Below are positions 13,322 through 21,412 of a stretch of 35,060 bases of DNA, one piece after another. Below the pieces are notes generated by a model. The model saw only the letters and a program-made list of their open reading frames with translations, ran no database searches and was not told the origin of the DNA. This DNA is from Gemmataceae bacterium (GTDB lineage: Bacteria > Planctomycetota > Planctomycetia > Gemmatales > Gemmataceae): contig JAIEPT010000205.1 of the NCBI GenBank assembly GCA_019748295.1, forward strand, positions 1-35,060, read 5' to 3'. The translations under genes were made by a program, and so were the position numbers. The number at the start of each line of letters is the position of its first letter. Position 1 is the stretch's first letter.

Positions 13322-16189
13322 CTAACCGAGAAAGCGGCCCGTCGGGCTGTCGGGATTCGCGGACACGTCGTCGGCGGTTCCCGTCGCCACGATTCGGCCG
13401 CCCGCGTCGCCGGCTTCAGGGCCGAGTTCGATGATCCAGTCGGCGGCTTTCAGCATGTCGAGGTGATGTTCGACAACGAGGACCGTGTTCCCCGCGACCG
13501 CCAACGCATCGAGCACGCGGATGAGTTCGGCGATATCGCGGCGATGCAAGCCGGACGTGGGTTCGTCGAGAATCAACAGGGTGCGGCCTGTCGTGGTTCG
13601 AGCGAGTTCGGCGGCGAGCTTCACGCGTTGGGCTTCGCCGCCCGAAAGTTGGGTGGCGGGTTGGCCAAGACCGAGATAGCCGAGGCCGACGTCATCCAGC
13701 GCGGCGAGGATGCGCGCGATCGTGGGTACATTCGCGAAGAGCGTGCGCGCTTCGCCGATGGGCAGGTCGAGCACGTCGGCGATCGACAGGCCGTGATAGA
13801 GAATTTCTAGCGTGGCGTCGTTGAATCGTTTGCCGCGGCAGACGGGGCAGGGGAGCGATAGATCCGGCAAGAAGGACGCGGCAGAGCGGATTTCGCCCTG
13901 GCCCTTGCACTCCTCGCATCGGCCGCCTTTGACGTTGAAGCTGAAGCGCGGCGGTTTGTAGCCGCGAACTTTCGCGAGCTTCGTCTGAGCGTACAGCTTG
14001 CGGATTTCGTCGAACACGCTCGTGAAGGTGGCGGCACTCGATCGCGGCGAGCGGCCCAGCGGCTTTTGATCGACTTCGATGATCTTGTCGAGGCCGAACG
14101 CGTCCTTCGTGGCGACAAGATTCTTATCTTGTCGGTCTGAGATTGATTTCGAACAAGTGAATGAATTCGTTCCCACGAAAGCACATTCCATCGAATCGAA
14201 TCCGCCCGGCGGCGGAGCGAGCAAACCCAGCTTGCGACGCACGGCCGGGGCGAGCACTTCGCGGACGAGGGAACTTTTTCCGGACCCGCTGACGCCGGCG
14301 ATGGCAATAAATCGGCCGAGCGGCAGATGCACGTCGATGTTCTTGAGATTGCGATGGCGCACGCCGCGAAGGACGAGGGCCGGGGTGTCGTCCGTCACCG
14401 GCAGTCGCGCTCGCAGCGACATGCCGATGTCGCCGCGAAGATAGGGAGCGGTGACGGAGTCAGGATGCGCGATCACCGCATCGGGCCGATCGCTTGCGAG
14501 GATTCGGCCGCCGGATTTGCCGGCGCCGGGGCCGACATCCACGAGCCAGTCGGCTTCGCGCATCACCGCTTCATCGTGTTCGACGACGAGCAACGTGTTT
14601 CCGTTTTCCTGCAGTCGGCGAAGTGCGGCGAGCAATCGCTCAGTGTCGCGCGAGTGCAAGCCGGCAGTCGGTTCATCGAGAATGCAGCAGACGCCGAGCA
14701 ACCCGCCGCCCAGTTGCGTCGCAATGCGGGCACGCTGCAGCTCGCCGCCCGAAAGCGTGACCGCGGGGCGGTCGAGCGTGACGTAGCCGAGGCCGACTTC
14801 ACGAAGGAAACGCAAACGGGAGGCGATTTCGCCGACCAAGGAGTTGCGAACGCGGTCTTTCGATGTGCGCAACGCCTCCGCGAAGAACGGCTCCACGTCA
14901 TCCACGGTTTGAGCGGTCACATCATGGATGCCTTTTTCCTCGAAGCGCACCCATCGTGCATCGAGTCGCAGGCGCGTGCCTTGGCATTCGGGGCAGACGA
15001 CGAAGCCCGCGAGCGGTTCGAGTTGTTCGCGAAGGTCTTCGTCCTCTTCCGCCTGGCGAGCCAGTTCGCGAAACGTCGACGCGAGGCCGCGGATGCCGAG
15101 CGATTCGTTTCCTTCGAGAAGCATCTGGATCGCCGCGGCCGGCCATTGGGCGAGCGGGACTTTGTCGAGCTTTACGTCAGGAAACGGCGTTTGAATCGCG
15201 TGCAGTTGGTTGCGATCAAGCAGTTCGGTTTCCGGGGCGAGGTCTTGCAAGCGGGCGAGCGTTTGACCGAGAGTCTTGGTGCGATCGGTGAGAAGAAGCT
15301 GCGGATCGAGCGCCCACACCTGGCCGAGGCCGGTGCAGCGTGCGCAGGCGCCGTGGGGGCTGTCGAAATGGAAGAGGCGCGGTTCGAGATCGGGAAATGC
15401 CCGTTCGCAGCGTGGGCAGGCGAAACGCGTCATGAAGGGGCGATCGATCCAGTCCCCCTCTTCCGCATCGCTGACGAAGACGCGGCCCTGGCCCCATTGC
15501 AATGCGGCCGTCAGCGATTCGTGAAGCCGCTCCGCAAGCGTGGGACGGACAACCAAACGATCGACGACGAGATCGACGTCGTGCGATTTCCTCGCATCGA
15601 TCTTCGGCACATCGCGAATCTCCTGAAGCACGCCATCCACGCGTGCTCGCAGGAAGCCCCCCTTGAGGATGGAGCGAAAGGCTTCCGCATGGTTCCCTTT
15701 TTGGCCGCGAACCAGCGGGGCGAGCAGGTAGATCTTCGACCCTTCGGGCAACGCGAGGATTTCGCGAACGATCTCGGCGGCGGTGTGCTTGCGGATCGGC
15801 AGATCGCATTGCGGGCAGTAGGGAGTGCCGAGTCGGGCCCAGAGGAGGCGGAGGTGATCCTGGATTTCGGTAAGCGTGCCAAGCGTCGCCCGTGGACGCG
15901 GCGTCCCGACGTTCTGGGCGACCGACAGTACCGGCGGCAGACCTTCGATGCGATCGACGTCGGGTCGGCCCATCTGTTCGAGCAACGTGCGGCCTGCGGC
16001 GTCGCGCAGCGTGGCCAGATAACGGCGGCGTCCTTCCGCGTAGATGGTGTCGAAGGCGAGCGAGCTTTTGCCCGATCCGCTCGGCCCCGTGACGACGATC
16101 ATTTCGCCGCGAGGCAGGTCGAGGTTCGCATTATGCAGGTTATGCGTGCGCGCCCCGCGGATTCGGATCCATTCGTTGTCTGAACTCAT
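13322..16189 (-). CDS. uvrA: UvrA-type excinuclease ABC subunit A, divergent, with an in-frame repeat insert
   Basis: A 955-residue protein with two ABC ATPase modules. UvrA dimers detect bulky DNA lesions and hand them to UvrB. Visible features: Walker [20 protein letters not shown] near the N-terminus and [15 protein letters not shown] in the second half; ABC signatures [18 protein letters not shown] and [15 protein letters not shown], each followed by an ILDEPT Walker B; and zinc-finger cysteines CPRCERAF...CARCTG and CEECKGQG...CPVCRG. The N-terminal segment reads [20 protein letters not shown] where canonical UvrA has SPAISIDQKTTSRNPRSTVG, so this may be a paralogue rather than the main UvrA. 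Residues about 671-695 (positions 14179-14106) are encoded by a dispersed repeat inserted in frame between the second Walker A and [18 protein letters not shown]. No strong ribosome binding site precedes 16189. Confidence 0.92.
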   Translation of the reverse strand: MSSDNEWIRIRGARTHNLHNANLDLPRGEMIVVTGPSGSGKSSLAFDTIYAEGRRRYLATLRDAAGRTLLEQMGRPDVDRIEGLPPVLSVAQNVGTPRPRATLGTLTEIQDHLRLLWARLGTPYCPQCDLPIRKHTAAEIVREILALPEGSKIYLLAPLVRGQKGNHAEAFRSILKGGFLRARVDGVLQEIRDVPKIDARKSHDVDLVVDRLVVRPTLAERLHESLTAALQWGQGRVFVSDAEEGDWIDRPFMTRFACPRCERAFPDLEPRLFHFDSPHGACARCTGLGQVWALDPQLLLTDRTKTLGQTLARLQDLAPETELLDRNQLHAIQTPFPDVKLDKVPLAQWPAAAIQMLLEGNESLGIRGLASTFRELARQAEEDEDLREQLEPLAGFVVCPECQGTRLRLDARWVRFEEKGIHDVTAQTVDDVEPFFAEALRTSKDRVRNSLVGEIASRLRFLREVGLGYVTLDRPAVTLSGGELQRARIATQLGGGLLGVCCILDEPTAGLHSRDTERLLAALRRLQENGNTLLVVEHDEAVMREADWLVDVGPGAGKSGGRILASDRPDAVIAHPDSVTAPYLRGDIGMSLRARLPVTDDTPALVLRGVRHRNLKNIDVHLPLGRFIAIAGVSGSGKSSLVREVLAPAVRRKLGLLAPPPGGFDSMECAFVGTNSFTCSKSISDRQDKNLVATKDAFGLDKIIEVDQKPLGRSPRSSAATFTSVFDEIRKLYAQTKLAKVRGYKPPRFSFNVKGGRCEECKGQGEIRSAASFLPDLSLPCPVCRGKRFNDATLEILYHGLSIADVLDLPIGEARTLFANVPTIARILAALDDVGLGYLGLGQPATQLSGGEAQRVKLAAELARTTTGRTLLILDEPTSGLHRRDIAELIRVLDALAVAGNTVLVVEHHLDMLKAADWIIELGPEAGDAGGRIVATGTADDVSANPDSPTGRFLG
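14106..14179. repeat. Dispersed palindromic repeat inside uvrA
   Basis: A 74-base element bounded by TTCGTGG and CCACGAA. It contains the perfect hairpin GACAAGAT-TCTT-ATCTTGTC and a following TTTCGAACAAG block. A related copy lies in non-coding DNA at 21251-21333, where the hairpin is GACAAGTT-TATCT-AACTTGTC and is again followed by TTTCGAACAAG. Here it is read through in frame as part of the UvrA protein. Confidence 0.75.
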
Positions 16190-16437
16190 GAAGTTTGGTT
16201 GACCCGACGCCGAGCGGGGGGAAAACTTGAACAGTGGCTGTCAGCGATCGGCTTTCAGTTTTCGGCCGGACCGATACGCGGTCGTTGTACCGTTTCGCCG
16301 GCGGAAAGCCGATAGCCAAGAGTCGACATCGCTTTGTAACGGATTTTCTCAAGGCGCATGCTGTGCCGATCCGATGATTTCTGATGCCGCACGGTGCGTC
16401 TGCGCCGGGCCGCGGCATGGAGTACGAGGAAACGACG
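16190..16437. promoter_or_regulatory. Divergent intergenic region between uvrA and the TlpA-like gene
   Basis: This 248-base region must contain the promoters for both divergent genes. A 10-base inverted repeat, ATCGGCTTTC (16247-16256) and GAAAGCCGAT (16304-16313), is present with a 47-base spacer and could be an operator or a degraded repeat. I see no convincing -35/-10 pair. Confidence 0.35.
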
Positions 16438-17901
16438 TTGCGCACCGCGGCGGCACTATTGCTGACGCTGCTGCTCGGCTTGACCGGCTGTGCCGGAATG
16501 AGCCGACGCGGCAATGACGCGCGCAACGCGGCCAACGGGGCCAATCCCGGCACTCCGCCTCCCCGATTCCCCACCGCCGACAACCCGAACCCTGGCCCCA
16601 TCGCCCCCGGCGGCGGTTCGGGCGATCCGCTTTTGGGCGGCGCGATCAATGTCCCCGCTCCGCCGGCCTCCGCGAGCATTCCGCAAGGCAACGCGATTCT
16701 TGCGGGCCGGGTCATCGACGGCAGCAGTCGTCCGCCGGGCAATACTTCGATTCAATGCGTCAATCTCGACGACCAAAAGGCGTCGCCGCTGGATGTCGCC
16801 GTCAACAAGGACGGCTACTTCACGATCCAGGGTTTGAAGCCCGGTTCGAAATACAAACTGGTGGCTCGGGGCAAGCAGGGGGACCGCCTGGTCGCCCAGA
16901 CCGCCTATTTCACCGCCCCCAATGTTCGCGTGTTGATTCAAGTGCGTGAAGAGTTCGGCGGCGCGGCCACGCCTCCACTTCCCGGCCCGCCGGCGTTCGG
17001 GAAGAAGAAGGACGACATTCCGCCGCCCAAGGAACCGACGGCTTCGGTCCCGGCCGAAGAACCGAAATCGGAAGAGAAGAAGGACGAGAAAACCTTCGAG
17101 GGGATGAGCGCGATTCCGAAGGGGAAGAATGAAGGCGGCAACTGGAGCCCCGGCCTGCCGGCTAATGCGAATCTCGCTCCCATCGGCCAAATCGGCGGTT
17201 CGCCGGACGCCGAGCTTCCGATCAGGATCCCAGTTCCCGCCCACAACAACAGCGGCCCGCCGCCGACGTTTATCCCTGGCGTAACCCTCGATAACCGGCC
17301 CGGCTTGCCGGTGCTGGAGATTCCGAACCCGAAGGGCCCCCCGGCGCCGAGCCCCAGCATCCCGGACAATCCGCTGAAAGCTCCGGTTCCCGGCAACATC
17401 AGCACGGGGCCGACGCGTGTGCCGTCGATCGTGCTCGTCGGCAATAAGCTGGTGAACTTCGCGCTCAACGATATCAACGGAGAGCCGTGGGAGTTCAAAG
17501 CGAACAAGCGTGGCCGGCTGATCCTGGTCGATTTCTGGAGCACGAATTGCATCCCATGCCGGCAAACGATGCCGGTGCTTCGCAGCTTGCAAAACCAGTA
17601 TGGCCCACGCGGCCTCGAAGTGGTCGGCATCGCCTGCGAAGGGGGCGACTCGGTGCAAGAGCAGGCGTATCGCGTCAATTCCGTTGCCCAGCGTTTGCAG
17701 CTCAACTATCGGAACCTGCTCTCGACAGGTCCGCAATGCGTCGTCCGCCAGCAGTTCGGCATCCGCGCGGTGCCGACGATGGTGGTGATCGACGAACAGG
17801 GATGGATACTTTGGCGTCACGAAGGGGCTCCTGACCGGGCCACCATCGAAGAACTCGAACGCCTCATCCAACGCCGGCTGTCCCCCGCCAATCCGTACTA
17901 A
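16438..17901 (+). CDS. TlpA-like thioredoxin-fold lipoprotein with Pro-rich linker
   Basis: A 487-residue secreted lipoprotein. From the TTG at 16438 it begins MRTAAALLLTLLLGLTGC, a clean lipoprotein signal with Cys18 as the lipidated residue. GAGGA lies 7 bases upstream of that TTG. ATG starts at 16417 or 16384 would add an acidic or unrelated N-terminus. Residues about 85-175 look like a carboxypeptidase-regulatory-like beta domain (AILAGRVIDGSSRPPGNTSI ... DGYFTIQGLKPGSKYKLVA). A long Pro/Lys/Glu-rich linker follows to about 335. The C-terminus is a TlpA/AhpC-type thioredoxin domain with WSTNCIPC (Cys371, Cys374) and the cis-Pro motif AVPT. It is probably an envelope disulfide reductase or redox-sensing protein; its partner is unknown. 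Confidence 0.88.
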   Translation: MRTAAALLLTLLLGLTGCAGMSRRGNDARNAANGANPGTPPPRFPTADNPNPGPIAPGGGSGDPLLGGAINVPAPPASASIPQGNAILAGRVIDGSSRPPGNTSIQCVNLDDQKASPLDVAVNKDGYFTIQGLKPGSKYKLVARGKQGDRLVAQTAYFTAPNVRVLIQVREEFGGAATPPLPGPPAFGKKKDDIPPPKEPTASVPAEEPKSEEKKDEKTFEGMSAIPKGKNEGGNWSPGLPANANLAPIGQIGGSPDAELPIRIPVPAHNNSGPPPTFIPGVTLDNRPGLPVLEIPNPKGPPAPSPSIPDNPLKAPVPGNISTGPTRVPSIVLVGNKLVNFALNDINGEPWEFKANKRGRLILVDFWSTNCIPCRQTMPVLRSLQNQYGPRGLEVVGIACEGGDSVQEQAYRVNSVAQRLQLNYRNLLSTGPQCVVRQQFGIRAVPTMVVIDEQGWILWRHEGAPDRATIEELERLIQRRLSPANPY

Positions 17902-17970
17902 TCGCTGTCCGCAACGTCGTTACCTGCTCACCCTTTCACGTCGGCTTGTCGCGTGTAGCGAGTTGCGCAA

Positions 17971-18035
17971 GAGCCGCGCACGAAGTAAGCGGGTTGCATG
18001 ACCTCACGCGAGACCGCTTACTGCGTGCGCGGCCC
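17971..18035. repeat. Inverted-doublet GAGCCGCGCACG repeat
   Basis: GAGCCGCGCACGAAGTAAGC begins at 17971, and its inverted partner (CCGCTTACTGCGTGCGCGG...) spans 18014-18035. The flanks AGTTGCGCAA and TTCGCAAAACT extend the pairing imperfectly. Same family as 5375-5517 and 10816-10908. It lies in the 252-base gap between the TlpA-like gene and the kinase-fold gene and could serve as a bidirectional RNA hairpin. Confidence 0.7.
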
Positions 18036-18074
18036 TTTCGCAAAACTCCGACTCTGCGGAACAGAGGGTTGGCC

Positions 18075-18104
18075 TTCCGATCCTTTGGCCATTTCGGCTA
18101 TAAC
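18075..18104 (+). promoter_or_regulatory. Possible sigma70-like promoter of the kinase-fold gene
   Basis: TATAAC at 18099-18104 matches a -10 box well. TTCCGA at 18075-18080, 18 bases upstream, is a weak -35. A transcript starting here would have a leader of about 43 bases before the ATG at 18154. Confidence 0.3.
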
Positions 18105-18153
18105 AGACGGCCCCGTCGGGAGCACGGGGAATCGTTTGCGCGAAGGGATCGCC

Positions 18154-19014
18154 ATGTCGGATGCAGACGTGAAGGGCCGACCGAGGCCGTCGCTGTTTCG
18201 AGCGCTCGGGAAAAACGATCCCCCCGTGCGCGTCGAGGTCGATGGCGAGACGTTCGACCGCCTGGAAATCTACAAACACGACTCCTGGGCCGCGACCTCC
18301 ATCTACGGCAATGCGAACGGCCGCATCATCTGCAAATTCAATCGCAAGCAGTGGATCCTGTTCATCCCCATGAGTTGGCTGGGGCGTTGGCTGGCGTATC
18401 GCGAAGGCTGGTTCTATCGCCTGCTCGCCGATTTGCCGTGCATCGCGCCGCCGTGCGGGCCGGTGTCGGTCGATGGCGTCGTGCAGAAGAATGCGGTCGC
18501 GCATCGCTTCGTCGATGGCCATCCGCTGGGAGAAAAAGAGAAGCCCAGCGAAACGTTTTTCGCTGAGTTGGAAGAGTGCCTCGCGGAGGTGCATCGCCGC
18601 GGCGTTGCCTACATGGATTTGCATAAACACGAAAACATCGTCGTCGGCGACGATGGGCGCGGCTACCTCGTCGATTTTCAGGTGAGCTTCTACGCGAAGC
18701 CCCATGGCTGGAATCTCCCGGGCCGTTGGCTGCTCGGCGGATTTCAGGCGGGCGATCGCTATCACTTGATGAAGCACAAAATGAAGACGGCGGAGATGCC
18801 GCGCGAGGAAGCGTTGGCGCTCATCGACCGCGAACGGCCCTGGTGGCTGCGCATCCACCGCTTCGTTGCCGCTCCGCTTCGCAACCTGCGGCGAAAGCTG
18901 CTTGTGCTGCTCGGCATCCGCAAGGGGAAGGGCAGGGCCCAGACGGAACACTTCACCGAAGACGGCCTCCGCGATCATCCGCCGGCGGATTCATCCGAAC
19001 GCCGCGCCGCGTAG
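18154..19014 (+). CDS. Protein-kinase-fold phosphotransferase
   Basis: A 286-residue cytoplasmic protein with a small kinase-like core. Lys61 in IICKFNRKQW is a candidate ATP-binding lysine. VAYMDLHKHENIVV (Asp155, Asn161) matches the catalytic loop and YLVDFQVSFY (Asp174) the metal-binding DFG position, in the style of Kdo/heptose or RIO-like kinases rather than Hanks-type kinases; the glycine loop is not typical. The C-terminus is basic with an amphipathic or hydrophobic helix (RNLRRKLLVLLGIRKGKGR) that could sit on the membrane. The start at 18154 has GAAGGGA just upstream; an upstream ATG at 17998 would read through the palindromic repeat. The substrate is unknown; a lipid or sugar acceptor in the envelope is a guess from the family. 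Confidence 0.75.
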   Translation: MSDADVKGRPRPSLFRALGKNDPPVRVEVDGETFDRLEIYKHDSWAATSIYGNANGRIICKFNRKQWILFIPMSWLGRWLAYREGWFYRLLADLPCIAPPCGPVSVDGVVQKNAVAHRFVDGHPLGEKEKPSETFFAELEECLAEVHRRGVAYMDLHKHENIVVGDDGRGYLVDFQVSFYAKPHGWNLPGRWLLGGFQAGDRYHLMKHKMKTAEMPREEALALIDRERPWWLRIHRFVAAPLRNLRRKLLVLLGIRKGKGRAQTEHFTEDGLRDHPPADSSERRAA

Positions 19015-19508
19015 TTTCGTGTTGAGACTGTTTCGGAACCGTCTGTGCAGTTCTTCCGCTTGCGGCTTAGCGGGAACAGGGCTTTCTCCGAACGCGAAGC
19101 CGCAAGCGGCGCCTGCATTTCTCCCCTCTCCCTCCGGGAGAGGGGCCGGGGGTGAGGGCGTGCGACGTGGCGCGGCGCGAGAAAAGGCACCCTCACCCCA
19201 ACCCTCTCCCGGAGGGAGAGGGAGGTAGACTAGCTCCTGCCGCTCGCCTACTAAGCCGCAAGCGGAAGACGGTGGTTCGAAACGAGCCATGAAAAACTGG
19301 GTCGCCTACGGCTCCCCGCTAAACGAAATAAACCGGGCAACCGTCACGATCGTCATTTCCCGCATTTCCGTTACATCCGGCAAAAGTCGCTTAAAGCCCC
19401 CCGTCGTTTGTTGCCGATTCCTTGAGTAGCCCACGTGCTGACCGGATCTCCGGAGGCCGCCATCGTTGAGCGCCACGTTGGTGCGGCTCGGTCCGCCCGG
19501 TGCACCTC
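19015..19508. repeat. Repeat cluster and leader upstream of the porin gene
   Basis: There is no gene here. At 19056-19265 CCGCTTGCGGCTTAGC units surround a G/C-box element. The remaining 240 bases (19266-19508) are unique sequence forming the leader of the porin gene. They contain no promoter or riboswitch fold that I can support. Confidence 0.6.
19105..19249. repeat. Complete G/C-box MITE-like element
   Basis: About 145 bases bearing, from the left, a GCGCCTGCATTTCTCCCC end, the GGGAGAGGGGCCGGGGGTG box, a central TGCGACGTGGCGC and GCGAGAAAAGG segment, the inverted CCTCACCCCAACCCTCTCC box, and a TAGCTCCTGCCGCTCGCC end. It has no coding capacity. A 13-base sequence, AAGCCGCAAGCGG, occurs directly repeated on both sides (19097-19109 and 19253-19265), suggesting insertion into the palindromic repeat with target duplication. 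Confidence 0.7.
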
Positions 19509-21173
19509 ATGCGTCTACCGACTCAGCTTGCCGTCCTCATCTGCGTGGTCCCGGCTTCGGGTCTGTGGGCTCAGGATCTGCCGGTACCGCCGCCAGGCCC
19601 GCTGGCTCCGTACCTGCTTCCGAACTTGGCTCAAGAACCCGCCCCCGCTGCTCCTGCCACGCCGCAGACGGCGGAGGAGTTGCAGGCTCGATTGTCGCTG
19701 CTCGAGAAAAAGCTGGCCGCGCTCGAAGCCGTGAAGTCGCCCGAGAAGAAGGCGGAAAAGAATGACGGCGGATCTAAACAATACGAAGTAGGCGCGGACC
19801 TGAAAATGACGGGCCGCTGGCAGAACGGCCTCCGGTTCGAAACGGCGGACAAAGCATTCAAATGGAGCATCGGCGGCGTCGTTCAGTTCGACGCTTCGTT
19901 CTACCGGGCGAGCGACAACGTCAATCGCTCGATCGGCGCGTTCAACAACTACATCGATCCGAATGTCGGCCTGCAGGACGGATTTCAGTTCCGCCGAGCC
20001 CGACTACGGTTTGCCGGCGAAATGTACGAACAGCTTGAGTATTTCGCCCAGTACGAATTCGCCCAGGCCCTCGACCTGCGTCGCCGGACGCTCGGCATCA
20101 GTCCGACGCCGACCACTCCGCCGCTCAATGATTCCGACCCCAGCGACAACGTCGGGTTCAATGAGGTTTACCTGGGAATCACCAAGCTGCCGGTCCTCGG
20201 CGCCGTCCGCGTCGGCCGACATCGGGAAAGCCTGAACTTCGTCACCGCGACCGCGGACAACAATCAGGTTTGGCTCGAACGCGGCCTCATGTTCGATGCC
20301 TTCAACGGCGACTTCAATTTCTCCAACGGCGTGACGGTTCAGAACACGATCCTCGACGATCGCATCTACGGTCTGTTCGGCTTCTTCCGCAGCAACAACA
20401 ACAGCAACCGCGGTTTCTACGCCGTGGGCGACGGAGAGTACGTTTACGACGGCCGAATCACCGCCCTGCCGGTCTACGACGAGGAAGACGAAAAGTGGGT
20501 GCATGTGGGCGTTGACTACAGCAATCGCAATCCGCGCGACAGGCAGCTTCGCTATCGCGCTCGCCCGATGATCCGCACCGGCGTCTCGTTTCAGACGCCG
20601 AACCTCGTCAACTCCGGGACGATCTTCACGCGCGATTCGCAGCAGATCGCCAACCTCGAATTCGCGATGGCCTGGCATCGCCTCACCTTCGCCGCGGAAA
20701 TCGCGACCAGCTGGGTGACGAACACCTACACCGGCAGCCTGCCGAACGCGAACGGGACCCTTCCCGCGGGATCCAAGTACATCGGCACCTACGCGACGCA
20801 GGGCGGCTATGTGGAGTGCCTTTACTTCCTCACCCCGGACCACCGCAAATATCAGAAAGACCGCCCGGGTTACGCCCGCGTGACGCCGAAGCGGCAGTTC
20901 TATTTCCTGAAGGGCGAAGACGGCAACGTGATCTTCAGCCGCGGAGCTTGGGAAATCGGCGCCCGTTACGACTACATCGATCTCATCAACAACGGCATCA
21001 ACGGCGGCGCCAGCAACGCAGGCTCTCTATGCGTGAACTGGTATCTGTCGTCGAACGCCCGCATCCAGGCGAACTACTTCTGGCAAAACCGCGCCTTCGC
21101 ACCTAGCGACGTCAACACGCGCCTGGACGGCGAGATCCAGGGCTTCGGCATGCGGTTCAACGTGGACTTCTAA
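19509..21173 (+). CDS. OprP/OprO-type outer-membrane porin
   Basis: A 554-residue outer-membrane porin of the phosphate-selective porin O/P family. Signal peptide MRLPTQLAVLICVVPASG ending near LWAQ, then a short Pro/Ala linker and a coiled-coil segment at about residues 53-85 (LQARLSLLEKKLAALEAVK), as in planctomycete and other OprP-like porins. Barrel strands follow: KWSIGGVVQFDASFY, DGFQFRRARLRFAGEMYE, GFNEVYLGITKLPVLGAVR, AWEIGARYDYIDLIN and the terminal IQGFGMRFNVDF with C-terminal Phe. It probably carries anions such as phosphate or polyphosphate, but substrate is not shown by context. A GTG at 19500 would add three residues; neither start has a good ribosome binding site. Confidence 0.88.
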   Translation: MRLPTQLAVLICVVPASGLWAQDLPVPPPGPLAPYLLPNLAQEPAPAAPATPQTAEELQARLSLLEKKLAALEAVKSPEKKAEKNDGGSKQYEVGADLKMTGRWQNGLRFETADKAFKWSIGGVVQFDASFYRASDNVNRSIGAFNNYIDPNVGLQDGFQFRRARLRFAGEMYEQLEYFAQYEFAQALDLRRRTLGISPTPTTPPLNDSDPSDNVGFNEVYLGITKLPVLGAVRVGRHRESLNFVTATADNNQVWLERGLMFDAFNGDFNFSNGVTVQNTILDDRIYGLFGFFRSNNNSNRGFYAVGDGEYVYDGRITALPVYDEEDEKWVHVGVDYSNRNPRDRQLRYRARPMIRTGVSFQTPNLVNSGTIFTRDSQQIANLEFAMAWHRLTFAAEIATSWVTNTYTGSLPNANGTLPAGSKYIGTYATQGGYVECLYFLTPDHRKYQKDRPGYARVTPKRQFYFLKGEDGNVIFSRGAWEIGARYDYIDLINNGINGGASNAGSLCVNWYLSSNARIQANYFWQNRAFAPSDVNTRLDGEIQGFGMRFNVDF

Positions 21174-21190
21174 GCAAGTGGGCAGCGCAG

Positions 21191-21382
21191 AGTGGTCCTC
21201 ACGCTCCGCGTGAGGTCAGCGGCGATGTGTTGTCAGACAGTCGCTTGCCTTTCGTGGCGACAAGTTTATCTAACTTGTCGGATTGGAACTTTACAGGTGT
21301 TTCGAACAAGTTGGATAAACTGGTTTCCGCGGCGGGCTGACCTGGCATCGCCGCTGACCTCACGCGGAGCGTGAGGACTACT
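21191..21382. repeat. Inverted-doublet palindrome enclosing a second repeat
   Basis: Outer arms at 21191-21227 and 21346-21382 are inverted copies, each with the hairpin CCTCACGC-TCC-GCGTGAGG. They are relatives of the arms at 3392-3485. Between them lies a copy of the element found inside uvrA, at 21251-21333 (stem GACAAGTT-TATCT-AACTTGTC, then TTTCGAACAAG). The structure fills the porin-antiporter gap and would fold in either transcript. Confidence 0.75.
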
Positions 21383-21412
21383 CTGGCGCGGTTTCCGTAA
21401 AATCGTCGGACC

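Noticed and set aside
19330..19370. Pho box upstream of the OprP-like porin gene
   Set aside because: CGTCAC-GAT-CGTCAT has two related words but with a 9-base rather than 11-base period, and planctomycete PhoB sites are not established, so it is not supportable.
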